The notes under the pieces were generated by a model. The model was not told where the DNA came from, ran no database searches, and saw only the letters and a list, made by a program, of their open reading frames with translations. Shown in pieces: positions 7,732 through 18,508 of a DNA stretch of 64,000 bases. Position 1 is the first letter of the stretch; every line of letters starts with the position of its first letter. The stretch is from Bog-473 sp963744935 (GTDB taxonomy: Bacteria; Actinomycetota; Acidimicrobiia; Acidimicrobiales; RAAP-2), in assembly GCA_963744935.1 (NCBI GenBank), contig CAVUVM010000006.1, positions 248,001-312,000 of the forward strand, in the 5' to 3' direction. The translations under genes and the position numbers were made by a program.

Positions 7732-9455
7732 ACCTGCTGCCGGTTCCCCGGACGCTCGAACTGACCGACACCCTGGTCGACACCCGGCCCGCGACTCGCC
7801 GGCTCGACCCGTCGCTCCGCCCGCAGGGCTACGAACTGCGCATCGGCCACGAGGGCGTCGAGCTCGTCGGCGCCGACGAAGCGGGCCTCTTTTACGGCGA
7901 ATCCACCCTCGCCCAGCTGGCGCGCCTGCACGACGGGCGGCTGCCCGCGGGCTCGGTTCGCGACCACCCCGACCTTCTTGTACGCGCGGTGATGCTCGAC
8001 ATCTCCCGCGACAAGGTCCCCACCATGGACTCGTTGCAGGCGGTGATCGACCGCCTGGCGTCGCTGAAGATCAACCAGGTGCAGCTGTACTCAGAGCACA
8101 CGTTCGCGTACCAGGGCCATCGCGAGGTGCACGCCGCCGCCAGCCCGCTCGACGCGGCCGAGATCAGGCAGCTCGACGCCTTCTGCCGGGCCCGGCACGT
8201 GGAGCTCGTGCCCAACCAGAACTGTCTCGGCCACATGAACCGCTGGCTCGCGCACGATCGCTACCGCCCCCTGGCCATCGCGCCGGACGGCTTCGTCGAT
8301 CCGTACGGCATCGCGCGCCAAGCCATGACGATCGAGCCGGGGAACCCGGCTTCGCTCGCGCTGGTGCGCGAGCTGCTGGGCGAGCTCCTGCCGCTGTTCA
8401 GCAGCCACCGGGTGCACGTCGGGCTCGACGAGGCATGGGAGCTGCCCGCGACCCGCATAGACGACTTCATGGGTTGGGTGGCCACCCTGCGCGCCCTGCC
8501 CGAGCTCGAAGGTCGCGAGATGTTGATGTGGGGCGACATGATCTCGGGCCACGCCGACCAGGTCGTCCGGCTGCCCGACGGGGTGACGGTGTGCGAGTGG
8601 GGCTACGACGCCTGGTATCCCTTCGACGAGCGCTGCGCGGTGCTGGCCGAAGCGAACGTGCCGTTCTGGGTCGCCCCGGGCACGTCGAGCTGGCTCAGCA
8701 TCCTCGGGCGTTTCACCAACGCGCGGACGACCTGTAGCCGTGCGGCTGCCGCTGCTCTGGCGCACGGCGGCTCCGGCTACCTCAACACGGACTGGGGCGA
8801 CAACGGCCACCTCCAGCAGTGGGTGGTCAGTGAGCCCGGGCTGGCCTTCGGCGCCGCCGTGTCGTGGTGCCATGCTGCCAACGACAACCTCGACATGGGG
8901 GCGGCGCTCAGCGCGCACGTCTTCGACGATCCCACCGGCAACCTGGCCGCCGCGGTGCTCGCGCTCGGCGACGCCCACCTGCTGGTGACGCCGCAGTTCC
9001 CGAACATGTCCACCCTCGTCATGAACCTCTACTACCCACAGTTCCCCGTGGGCCGCGGCCTGACGGCAGGGCTCACCGCCGACGAGCTCGACACGGTGGA
9101 ACGCTGCTTCGACGACGCCCGGGCCGCCGTGGGCGGTGCTCACCCCGCCCGCGCCGACGGCGCATGGCTCGTCGACGAGGTCCTCTACAGCATCGATCTC
9201 GTGTCCCTGCTGATCCGCGACGCCCGGGCACGCCTGCGCGGCGACGGGACGCTGGCGAGCGTCAGCGAAGACGAACGCGCTGCGCTGTGCGCGTCGCTCG
9301 ACGACGTCACAGAGCGCGCCGGCGTCTTGTGGTTGCGCCGCAATCGGCCGGGCGGGCTGGGCGACAGCCTCGCTTGGCTGGGCAACCTGCGCGCCGGATA
9401 CGTGACGGGTCACCCGGACCCGACGTGGGGAGGCCTCTCGGTCCGCGACTCCTGA
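7728..9455 (+). CDS. Glycoside hydrolase family 20 (beta-N-acetylhexosaminidase-like)
   Basis: This 575-aa protein has the GH20 barrel order. ISRDKVPTMDSLQAVIDRLA is at residues 92-111, ELVPNQNCLGHMNRWL follows, and the catalytic Asp-Glu pair is D234-E235 in HVGLDEAWEL. In retaining GH20 enzymes the Asp orients the N-acetyl group and the Glu is the acid/base. No signal peptide is seen, so it probably works in the cytoplasm on imported amino-sugar oligomers. Translation is coupled to the GNAT gene by a GTGA overlap. Confidence 0.88.
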   Translation: MNLLPVPRTLELTDTLVDTRPATRRLDPSLRPQGYELRIGHEGVELVGADEAGLFYGESTLAQLARLHDGRLPAGSVRDHPDLLVRAVMLDISRDKVPTMDSLQAVIDRLASLKINQVQLYSEHTFAYQGHREVHAAASPLDAAEIRQLDAFCRARHVELVPNQNCLGHMNRWLAHDRYRPLAIAPDGFVDPYGIARQAMTIEPGNPASLALVRELLGELLPLFSSHRVHVGLDEAWELPATRIDDFMGWVATLRALPELEGREMLMWGDMISGHADQVVRLPDGVTVCEWGYDAWYPFDERCAVLAEANVPFWVAPGTSSWLSILGRFTNARTTCSRAAAAALAHGGSGYLNTDWGDNGHLQQWVVSEPGLAFGAAVSWCHAANDNLDMGAALSAHVFDDPTGNLAAAVLALGDAHLLVTPQFPNMSTLVMNLYYPQFPVGRGLTAGLTADELDTVERCFDDARAAVGGAHPARADGAWLVDEVLYSIDLVSLLIRDARARLRGDGTLASVSEDERAALCASLDDVTERAGVLWLRRNRPGGLGDSLAWLGNLRAGYVTGHPDPTWGGLSVRDS

Positions 9456-9600
9456 CCAGGTCGCCGGCGGCGCGCGTCACTCTTGGTCGCGCTCCGTGCC
9501 GGCGGGCGGGGTGAGGCTCTTACGCGATTCCTAGCGCGGGCTCATGCGAATCCAATGCGCGCCGGAGTTCGCTCCCAGACTGCCCTGATAGCCCTGGACC

Positions 9601-10796
9601 GTGCCTGATCTCGAAGCGCCCGTGTCACGGCGCCTCGGCCGGCGGCCTGCGCTCGACGGGGTCCGGGGTTTGGCATGGAGCGTCGTGTTCGTCTCGCACG
9701 CCCTGACCCTGCCGTTCGCAATCGGACAGGTGTCGATGTTCGTCTTCTTCGCGCTGAGTGGCTTCCTCATCACCGGCCTCCTCGTGGAGGAACGCGCATC
9801 GACGGGGCGGGTGTCGCTGTCGCAGTTCTTCGCGCGCCGGGCGCTGCGCCTGCTGCCCGCGCTCGGCTTCTTCCTCGCCCTTTGGTTGGCCGTCGTGCTC
9901 GCGACCGGTGGACACGCGCCATGGACGACCACCGTGCCCGGCGGCGGCACCGGCAGCGGGACGCCGGCGTGGATGGCGCTGCAGGGTGTGCTGGCCGCGC
10001 TCTTCTACGTTTCGAACTGGGCTCTCATCGGACACTGGTTCACCGGATACGTCCCACTTGGGCACCTGTGGTCCCTCGCGGTGGAGGAGCAGTTCTACCT
10101 GCTGTGGTCGCCCGTCGTCGTCCTCCTCCTGGCGCGCCGTGGTCGCACTGCGGTCGGCTGGGCTGCCGCGCTTGCGGCCGTGGCCTCCTTCGCTGACGTC
10201 GCGTTCCGAGACGGTCACGGCATCAACCTCGTCGTCGACATGAGCACCGACACCGCGCGGGCGCCTTCCTCGTCGGCGCGGCACTGGCCGTGGCGTGGTC
10301 GCGCCGCGCATCGTGGTTGCGTGTGGTCGAAGGCCCCGGCTCACGGTTCGTCGTGGCCGGGTCTCTGGTCGTGTTGGCCTGGGGCTCGTGGGTGTTCGAC
10401 CACCACGTCTCCGCGCTCGTCTTCACCTCGTCGTGGGTCGCCGTCTCCCTGGCTGCGGGGCTGCTCGTCGTGGCGTTCCTCGGCGATACGCCGCACGGCG
10501 GGGCCGTCGTCACCTCACCGGTAACCACGTACGTAGGTCGCCGCTCCTATGGCCTCTACCTCTGGCACTACGCGTGGCTCACCTGGCTCGCCGGCATGGG
10601 CCTGGCCGGTGTGCCTGTCGCCCTCGGTGCCTCATTCGTCACAGCCGAGGCCTCGTGGCGGCTCGTGGAGCGCCCGGCCTTGGCTCGCAAAGCCCGCTTC
10701 ACGCCGGCGCGGCCAGCCGCCGAACCAGCCGATGAGCCCGGGCCGGTACTCGACGCCGTGGCGGCTGGATCCGCGCCGCAGCCGGTCCTGGCCTGA
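9601..10796 (+). pseudogene. Acyltransferase-3 (OafA-like) membrane protein, broken by a one-base frameshift
   Basis: The first frame starts at GTG 9601 with RPALDGVRGLAWSVVFVSHA and several membrane helices, including GHLWSLAVEEQFYLLW. At about 10,252-10,256 the reading must move one base: the expected Ser-Thr-Asp-Thr-Arg-Ala motif runs across ACCGCGCGG, where one C appears to be missing. The second frame then gives AGAFLVGAALAVAW and helices up to VGRRSYGLYLWHYAWLTWL and a stop at 10,796. Joined, the protein is about 398 aa with the ten-helix layout of acyltransferase-3 proteins, which O-acylate surface sugars or lipids. The break is real decay or an assembly indel. Confidence 0.8.
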
Positions 10797-10806
10797 GACC
10801 GTTCCG

Positions 10807-10950
10807 TCAGGCGGCCTGTTCCTCTTCTGCGTCACCCTCCTCGTCGTCGTCCGCGTCGTAGCAGTCCCACGAGCAGTAGCCGCCGATCCGGGGGGACGCG
10901 GGGTGGAAGCCGCAGCGCGCGCACCGCTGCGCCGTTGGCGCCGTTGCCAT
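10807..10950 (-). CDS. Small acidic-tailed protein with CxxC...CxxxC zinc-binding pattern
   Basis: This is a 47-aa protein. Residues about 10-28 contain CARCGFHPASPRIGGYCSWDC, four cysteines that could bind zinc, and the tail is almost entirely Asp/Glu. The ATG at 10,950 is preferred over one at 10,989 because a GAGGGAA Shine-Dalgarno lies directly before it. It is convergent with the acyltransferase gene, 10 nt away. The function is unknown. The charged tail and ribbon suggest a protein- or nucleic-acid-binding adaptor, which is inference. Confidence 0.55.
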   Translation of the reverse strand: MATAPTAQRCARCGFHPASPRIGGYCSWDCYDADDDEEGDAEEEQAA

Positions 10951-11090
10951 TTCCCTCGTCCTCGTCCTCGGTGTCCTGATGTCGTGCACTGTCGTTCCGT
11001 TCCTGAAATCGCTCGTTCTTCGTTCGTTGTCTCTGGTCTGAGCTGCTTCTCTTGTCTGGGCCGCTTCTCTGGCTGGGCTGCCTCGGTCCC

Positions 11091-11127
11091 GAAAACAAAA
11101 GAGCCGCTCCCCGATGGGAAGCGGCTC
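11091..11127 (-). terminator. Rho-independent terminator for the minus strand
   Basis: An almost perfect hairpin spans 11,101-11,127 (GAGCCGCT... pairing with AGCGGCTC, with CCC/GGG closing a short loop). On the minus strand it is followed by TTTTGTTTT. It lies 27 nt after the stop of the 48-codon ORF at 11,155-11,301. Confidence 0.8.
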
Positions 11128-11154
11128 CTCGACGTGGGACTGTGTCAGTCCTTC

Positions 11155-11301
11155 CTACGTCGTGGCCACCTCCGGTGCGGACAGCTTCGGGATGCCACAG
11201 ACCTGTACTTCCGCCATGGCGACGCGCGACTGTCCGAGCAGGCTGGTCGCCTGCTGAGATCGGGCCACCCCGTCGCACATCGCTCGGCGCTGCGTCATCA
11301 C
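11155..11301 (-). CDS. Small leaderless protein of unknown function
   Basis: This is a 48-codon frame from GTG 11,301 (GTGATGACGCAG). It has no Shine-Dalgarno sequence, but a TATACT -10 box ends 7 nt before the GTG, as in leaderless actinobacterial genes. The product contains RSQQATSLLGQSRVAMAEV and two cysteines. A strong terminator follows. The promoter, start and terminator together make a stand-alone unit of about 200 nt. No family is recognised. A regulatory RNA in the same place is an alternative. Confidence 0.45.
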   Translation of the reverse strand: MMTQRRAMCDGVARSQQATSLLGQSRVAMAEVQVCGIPKLSAPEVATT

Positions 11302-11308
11302 GTGGTCG

Positions 11309-11314
11309 AGTATA
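11309..11314 (-). promoter_or_regulatory. Putative -10 box TATACT
   Basis: On the minus strand TATACT is followed by 7 nt and then GTGATG, matching the usual layout of a leaderless promoter. No good -35 was seen. Confidence 0.45.
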
Positions 11315-11397
11315 CGAGACGGTCCGGGGTCCCTCGCGCCGATCGACGCATCGAGCTGAGAGTTCATCCCCGCGTCACACGACCGGGGACACTGTGC

Positions 11398-12951
11398 TCA
11401 GGCCGGCGTGGCCTCTGCGCCGGCCAGCCGCGCCTTCAGCTCGGGTTTGACGACCTTGCCAGTGGGATTGCGCGGGAGTGTGTCGACGAAGATGAACTGC
11501 CGCGGCACCTTGTAGTCGGCCAGGTGCTCGAGCCCGAAGGCGCGCAGCTCGTCGGCGTCGGTCTTGGCCCCGGGATGCAAGACGACGAAGGCGACCACGT
11601 CCTCGCCGAGAACGGGGTGTGGTGCGCCGACAACCGCCACTTCGGCTACGGCGTCATGCTGGACGAGCGCGTGCTCCACGTCGGTGGCGTGCACGTTGTT
11701 GCCGCCCCGGATGATCACGTCCTTCGAGCGGCCGACGATGTAGAGGTAGCCGTCCGTATCGAGCTTGCCGAGGTCGCCGGTGATCAGCCACCCGTCCTTC
11801 CACGTGCCCGCCGTGGCCTCGGGGTCGTTGTAGTACTCGCGCTGACGGCCCGGCATCTGCAGGCGCACTTCCCCCACGACGTCGGGCGGCAGCGGCTGGT
11901 CGTGCTCGTCGACGATCTGCACGATCGCTGGCGGGGCGATCTGGCCGACCGAACCCGGGCGCTTGATCGCCTCACCCTGCGGCATGATGCAGTAGGCCGA
12001 GCCCGCCTCGGTCATGCCGTAGTTGTTCGAGACCAGGGCGTCGGGCATCTTCTCCTGCAGCCGCTCGACGACGTAGGGGGCGAGCGGCGCGCTGCCGACC
12101 GAGCACATCTGCACCGAAGATAGGTCGACCTCGTCGAAGCGAGGGTGGTCGATGAGCAGATGGGCCATGGCGGGAACGAGAAAGATGAAGATCGGACGCT
12201 CTTCCTCCACCACGCGCAGCCAGCGGTCGGCGTCGAACCGGGGCTGGTAGACGACCTCGAGGCCCATCTTCATCGGCGTGTACACCAGCGCAATGCCGGC
12301 GAAGGTGAACAGCGGGCTGGCATGCAGCCAGCGGTTTCCCGACCAGTTCGGCTCGACGGCACCGATCATGGCGCCATTGGAGTGGCGCACCGCCACCCCC
12401 TTCGGCCGCCCCGTCGTGCCAGAGGTGTAGAGGATGTCGGCCAGGTCGTCGTCGTCACGCGGTGCCTGGAAGGGTGAGCGGTCGCCGGCGGTGGCCTCGG
12501 CCCACCCGAGCAGCGGGACCGCGGGTGCACCACTGCCCGGTGGTGTGACGGTTCCCTCCGTGCCGGCGTCGACCAGGGCGAGGAGGCCGTCGCCTCCGGC
12601 CTCGAGGTCACTGGCGACCAGCTCGCCGTCGGTCACCACGGCGGTGGCACCCGAGTGGGAGAGCACGTGGGCCACCTCGGCCGGGGCGAGCCGGGGGTTC
12701 ATCGGGACGGCGACGCCGCCGGCGCGGTGCGCCGCCGAGTACGACACCAGCCAGCGCAGGGCCAGCTCGGGATGGAGGTGGATGCCCACCCGTGCGCCCG
12801 GTTCGAGACCGGCATCGAGGAGGCGCCGTGCCATGGCATTGGCCGCACCATCCCATTCGGCGAAGGTCATCGACCCGACGTCGACGACCTCGAAGGCCGT
12901 CTCGTCGCCGAATTCGATGGCCATGCGGCTCAGGTGCTCGTCCATCAACAC
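11398..12951 (-). CDS. Acyl-CoA synthetase (AMP-forming, class I adenylate-forming)
   Basis: This 517-aa enzyme activates a carboxylic acid with ATP to acyl-AMP and then acyl-CoA. Motifs in order are ILYTSGTTGRPKGVAVRH (P-loop, A3), VSNNYGMTEAG (A5), WLITGDLGKLDTDGYLYI (A7), GRSKDVIIRGGNNVH (A8) and the catalytic Lys in NPTGKVVKPEL (A10). Two in-frame ATGs lie at 12,951 and 12,945; either could start. It is divergent from a thiolase gene, suggesting joint use in fatty or aromatic acid degradation. The chain length is not deducible. Confidence 0.88.
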   Translation of the reverse strand: MLMDEHLSRMAIEFGDETAFEVVDVGSMTFAEWDGAANAMARRLLDAGLEPGARVGIHLHPELALRWLVSYSAAHRAGGVAVPMNPRLAPAEVAHVLSHSGATAVVTDGELVASDLEAGGDGLLALVDAGTEGTVTPPGSGAPAVPLLGWAEATAGDRSPFQAPRDDDDLADILYTSGTTGRPKGVAVRHSNGAMIGAVEPNWSGNRWLHASPLFTFAGIALVYTPMKMGLEVVYQPRFDADRWLRVVEEERPIFIFLVPAMAHLLIDHPRFDEVDLSSVQMCSVGSAPLAPYVVERLQEKMPDALVSNNYGMTEAGSAYCIMPQGEAIKRPGSVGQIAPPAIVQIVDEHDQPLPPDVVGEVRLQMPGRQREYYNDPEATAGTWKDGWLITGDLGKLDTDGYLYIVGRSKDVIIRGGNNVHATDVEHALVQHDAVAEVAVVGAPHPVLGEDVVAFVVLHPGAKTDADELRAFGLEHLADYKVPRQFIFVDTLPRNPTGKVVKPELKARLAGAEATPA

Positions 12952-13106
12952 AGAATGCGGGTCCCCCGGGAGCTCTCGGCGCGCGAAGTTGACGCCGGTG
13001 TCAGGTTCGTTGCAGCATGGCCGATGCGCCTGGCGGGGGTCAATCCCACCCCATCTCCGACGACTTCACCGTCCCGTCCCCGTGGGGGCCTGAGGAGGCA
13101 CACATC

Positions 13107-14294
13107 ATGACCGATGCCCACGATGCCGTCATCGTCGCCGCCGTCAGGACCCCGATCGGCCGGGCCGGGAGGGCGTTGGCAGGACTCAGCCTGCACGACA
13201 TCGCCATGGAGACCGTGGCGGGTGTCATCGCCGCGGCGGACCTCGATGCCGCCGACATCGACGACATCGTCTTGGGCGAGGCGCTCCAAGGTGGGGGCTG
13301 CACGGCCCGCTACGTGGCCAATGCGTTGGGACTGCCGCCCGACACACCCGGTGGCGCCACCCAGCGTCAGTGTGCAACTGGGATGATGGCGGTGCAGGAT
13401 GCGGCGGCCAACATCCGCGCCGGCATGGCCGACGTGGTGGTTGCCGGCGGCGTGGAGACCATGACCCGCTACCCCGTGCTCTTCGAGAAATCGCCTTTCC
13501 CTTTTGGTGGGATGGAGCGTTACTCGCCACCCAGCCACCCCGATTCGCCCGAGGCCCCGAACATGAACGTGCTCATCACGGTGGGTGAGAACACGGCGAG
13601 GGAATGCGGCATCACCCGGGAGGAGTCGGACTTGTGGTCATACCACTCGCACATGCGAGCCGTGGCCGCCACCGAGGACGGTCGCTTCGCCGAGGAGATC
13701 GTTCCGGTGACGGTGCCGGCGGGCCGCGGGCAGAGCACGACGGTGGCGCTCGACGAGCACCCCCGCGCCGACACGACGCTCGACAAGCTCGCCTCCCTGC
13801 CCTCGCTGACCGGTCCCGATGGACAGGTGACGGCCGGGAACTCGTCGGGCATCGCGGATGGGGGTGCCGGCCTCGTCGTCACGTCGCGGGCCTACGCGGA
13901 GGCCCACTCCATGGCGCCGCTGGCGACGGTGCGCGCATGGAACTCGTGCGGGATCGAGCCCGCCCGGACCGGGTTGGCGCCGACGGTGTGTGTGCCCCGT
14001 GCTCTGAACCGGGCCGGGCTGAGCGAGTCCGATGTCGACCTGGTCGAGATCAACGAGGCCTTCGCCACCATGGCGGTGGCCTGCTCGCGCAAGCTGGGCT
14101 TCGCCCACGAGATCGTCAACGTCAACGGCGGCGGCATCGGCATCGGCCACCCCATCGCCGCCTCGGGCGCCCGCATCCTGGTCACGTTGGTGCACGAACT
14201 GCGGCGCCGCGGTGGCGGTGTCGGGGTCGCGACGTTGTGCGCCGGCGGCGGCATGGGATCGGCCACCGTGGTCGAGGTGGACCCGCCCGCATAA
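13107..14294 (+). CDS. Acetyl-CoA acetyltransferase (thiolase)
   Basis: This 395-aa thiolase has nucleophile C89 in QRQCATGMMAVQDA, NEAFATMAVACSRKLG, the catalytic His in GGIGIGHPIAASGARI, and the second Cys in ATLCAGGGMGSA. All residues for thiolytic cleavage or Claisen condensation are present. The ATG at 13,107 is chosen over one at 13,017 because GAGGAGG sits 8 nt upstream and homology starts there. It lies divergent from the acyl-CoA synthetase. Confidence 0.92.
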   Translation: MTDAHDAVIVAAVRTPIGRAGRALAGLSLHDIAMETVAGVIAAADLDAADIDDIVLGEALQGGGCTARYVANALGLPPDTPGGATQRQCATGMMAVQDAAANIRAGMADVVVAGGVETMTRYPVLFEKSPFPFGGMERYSPPSHPDSPEAPNMNVLITVGENTARECGITREESDLWSYHSHMRAVAATEDGRFAEEIVPVTVPAGRGQSTTVALDEHPRADTTLDKLASLPSLTGPDGQVTAGNSSGIADGGAGLVVTSRAYAEAHSMAPLATVRAWNSCGIEPARTGLAPTVCVPRALNRAGLSESDVDLVEINEAFATMAVACSRKLGFAHEIVNVNGGGIGIGHPIAASGARILVTLVHELRRRGGGVGVATLCAGGGMGSATVVEVDPPA

Positions 14295-14363
14295 CAGACA
14301 GTGCCGGTCCCCCGGGCCTGCCGGTTCCTCAGTACCGTCGGATCTCCACGAGGCGTGCGTCGA

Positions 14364-16340
<1,977 letters not shown>

Positions 16341-16424
16341 CTGCCCTCCTCGTGCGCGTCCGACGAGCGCACCCTGCCTAGCAGAACGGAGGGACGACCG
16401 GCCACGGCCCCAGTGCCCACCCGA

Positions 16425-16853
16425 TCAGCCCGGTGCCCGGAGTTCGAAGCCGTCGAACGTGAACGCGGGTGTCACGGTCGCACCCACAAGGGCGAAGCGC
16501 CCGAGCGGGCGCGCGGACTGCCAGACGCCCGCCTCGATGACGATCTGGGGCGCCTGGCCGGCGACGATGTCCGGCCCGAGCATCACCACGTCGCTGCGAC
16601 CGTCCGGCCACTCCCGAGTGAGCTCGAGCGGGTCGCCGGCATAGAAGTGCCACAGCTCGTCGGCGTCGATCCGATGCGACGCGGATTCCTCGCCCTCGAG
16701 CAAGAGGTAGTAAATGGCGCTGGCTGCCGGGCGCTCGCCCGATGCCGCCGGCGCCTCCCAGGTGCGCCGGTACCAACCGCCCTCGGGATGCGGGACGAGG
16801 TCGAGGGCGGCGATCAGCGATTCGCCCGGGCGCACCGCTCCAGTCTGTCCCAT
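16425..16853 (-). CDS. DUF985-type cupin protein
   Basis: This is a single-domain cupin of about 142 aa with the DUF985 pattern LVPHPEGGWYRRTW, SAIYYLLLEGEESASHRIDA, DELWHFYAGDPLEL and a C-terminal VTPAFTFDGFELR. Members are small beta-barrels of unclear enzymatic role. An ATG at 16,853 is used; a second possible start is 7 codons upstream at 16,874. Neither has a clear RBS. Confidence 0.85.
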   Translation of the reverse strand: MGQTGAVRPGESLIAALDLVPHPEGGWYRRTWEAPAASGERPAASAIYYLLLEGEESASHRIDADELWHFYAGDPLELTREWPDGRSDVVMLGPDIVAGQAPQIVIEAGVWQSARPLGRFALVGATVTPAFTFDGFELRAPG

Positions 16854-16923
16854 GGTGTGATGGAGGCGATGCACATACGACGCATGCGATGGTCAGGCGC
16901 TGAGCTGGCGTGAGGTCGTCCGG

Positions 16924-18051
16924 TCAGTTGCCGAACACGCCCCTGGACGCAGCGACGGCGAGAGAGTGCGGGGCCGAGCCGCCGAAGAGCGCACCGTTAG
17001 TCTCGGCGCGCTTCATGAAGAGGTGCCCATCGTGCTCCCAGGTGAAACCGATCCCTCCGAAAGACTGCAGGCTGTCCCCGCACACCATGTGCTGGCAATC
17101 GTCGGACGCAGCCTTCGCCATCGAGACCGCGACGGCGCGGTCGGGCGTGTCCTCGTCGAGCGCTGCGACGGCGAAATAACAGAGCGCACGCGCTCGCTCC
17201 ACCGCGAGGAACATGTTGGCCATCTTGTGCTTGATCGCCTGGAAGGAGCCGACTGCGACGCCGAACTGCTTGCGGTCCTTCACATACGCCAGAACCATCT
17301 GGAAGAGCGCATCGCACGAGCCGACGGTCTCGAGCGCGATGGCCAGCGTCGCCTCCTCGATGGCGCGGGTCACCCCACGGGTCGACGCGTCGCTTCCGGG
17401 GTCTCCCAGCGCCCGCTCTTCGGGAACCATCACGTGGTCGAATGTGAGGGTGGACAGGGGCCGGCTGTCGTCGAGCGAGTGCACCGGGGCCACGGTGACG
17501 TCGGCAAGAGGGACGACGAAGGCACCGATGCCTGCGCCCGGGAGCGCCACGACGGCCACCTCGGACACGCCTTCGGGAGCGAGGACGGCGAGCTTGGCGC
17601 CAGTGAGGATCCATCCGCCCTCGGCGCGTTCAGCGGTCATGGTGACTTGATCGGCCGACCACCCGCGCGGGTGATCGCTGAGGGCCAGCGTCCCTGCGAT
17701 GTCACCAGAGGCAACTTGGGACAAGAAATGGCGATGCTGCTCCGCTGTCCCGACCTCTCGCACCATGGGAGTGAACTGGGTCATGGTCGGCAACAGGGGC
17801 CCCGGGGCGACGGCGCGGCCGAGCTCTTCGACGACCACCGCTGTCTCCACAATCGAGAGCCCGACACCGCCGTACTCCTCGGGAATGGCAAGGGCAGGCC
17901 AGTCCAGGGCGACCATCGATCCCCAGAGCTTCTCGGGCGGGTCGCCGGACTCCACGACAGCGCGGACGAGCTCGAGCGGGCACTCCTTCTGGAGAAAGGC
18001 TCGGACCGAGGAGCGCAACTCTTCCTGCTCGCTCGTGAACTCGAGCTCCAC
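16924..18051 (-). CDS. Acyl-CoA dehydrogenase family protein
   Basis: This 375-aa FAD acyl-CoA dehydrogenase has the N-terminal helical domain (FTSEQEELRSSVRAFLQ, PEEYGGVGLSIVETAVVVEELG) and the C-terminal flavin contacts RKQFGVAVGSFQAIKHKMANM. The middle domain lacks the usual strong TEP motif (LALSDHPRGWSADQ). It resembles the less conserved partner of heterodimeric acyl-CoA dehydrogenases used on bulky acyl-CoAs such as sterol side chains. No partner is adjacent. It is the last chromosomal gene before the tRNA. Confidence 0.85.
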   Translation of the reverse strand: MELEFTSEQEELRSSVRAFLQKECPLELVRAVVESGDPPEKLWGSMVALDWPALAIPEEYGGVGLSIVETAVVVEELGRAVAPGPLLPTMTQFTPMVREVGTAEQHRHFLSQVASGDIAGTLALSDHPRGWSADQVTMTAERAEGGWILTGAKLAVLAPEGVSEVAVVALPGAGIGAFVVPLADVTVAPVHSLDDSRPLSTLTFDHVMVPEERALGDPGSDASTRGVTRAIEEATLAIALETVGSCDALFQMVLAYVKDRKQFGVAVGSFQAIKHKMANMFLAVERARALCYFAVAALDEDTPDRAVAVSMAKAASDDCQHMVCGDSLQSFGGIGFTWEHDGHLFMKRAETNGALFGGSAPHSLAVAASRGVFGN

Positions 18052-18320
18052 TGGTCTCCCTCCCCGGCGCGCCGGTGACTGTGCGATCGATCCGCTGCGA
18101 TTCCTTGGACACGCCCCCGGCGCAGGTCGGGGGCGAGTGTATCCGACACCCTGTCAGCGTTAATGGGCTGTGCTACTTTCACGCCGCCCCGTTTTCTGGG
18201 AACGACGGCATGGGTGCCCCTGGGGGGTCGCCGGTCCGTGGCGCAAGCCCGGGCCGGCGACAACGGGGCACGGCCTCGACCTAGTTCGAGCTGTCCTGTG
18301 TCTCGCGTACACTCTGCGAT

Positions 18321-18395
18321 GCGCCTCTAGCTCAACGGCAGAGCAACGGACTCTTAATCCGCAGGTTTCGGGTTCAAATCCCGAGGGGCGCACCA
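18321..18395 (+). tRNA. tRNA-Lys(CUU), integration site of the island
   Basis: The acceptor stem GCGCCTC pairs with GGGGCGC, the T-arm is GGGTTCAAATCCC, the anticodon loop is CTCTTAA with anticodon CTT, and CCA is encoded at 18,393-18,395. One A-C mismatch lies at the end of the anticodon stem. Its 3' half is repeated at 49,991-50,037, so the island restored the tRNA gene on insertion. Confidence 0.93.
18347..18393 (+). repeat. attL, 47-bp direct repeat copy 1
   Basis: The segment from the anticodon stem to the end of the tRNA gene is identical over 47 bp to 49,991-50,037. The bases on each side differ (A versus G before, C versus T after). Confidence 0.93.
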
Positions 18396-18433
18396 AAAAA
18401 CCCAGGTAGAACGGCTGAGATTGCTGAGTTAAG

Positions 18434-18498
18434 TGTATCGGGCGGTTTCGACCCCTTAACCAACCCAGATACACGTTTCGATACACGTAACCGATACA
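18434..18498 (+). repeat. Candidate integrase arm-binding sites
   Basis: GATACACGT occurs at 18,468-18,476 and 18,480-18,488, GATACA at 18,493-18,498, and an inverted TGTATCG at 18,434-18,440. They lie between attL and the integrase start, where arm-type sites of tyrosine integrases are usually found. Confidence 0.45.
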
Positions 18499-18508
18499 TT
18501 GAATTCGC

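Noticed and set aside
7634..8737. 367-aa plus-strand frame
   Set aside because: Arg/Pro-rich shadow of the GH20 gene, which has its catalytic Asp-Glu in another frame.
10549..12123. 524-aa plus-strand frame
   Set aside because: It runs antisense across the acyl-CoA synthetase and lacks any domain.
13017..13106. Upstream start for the thiolase
   Set aside because: No RBS there; GAGGAGG precedes the ATG at 13,107, where thiolase similarity begins.
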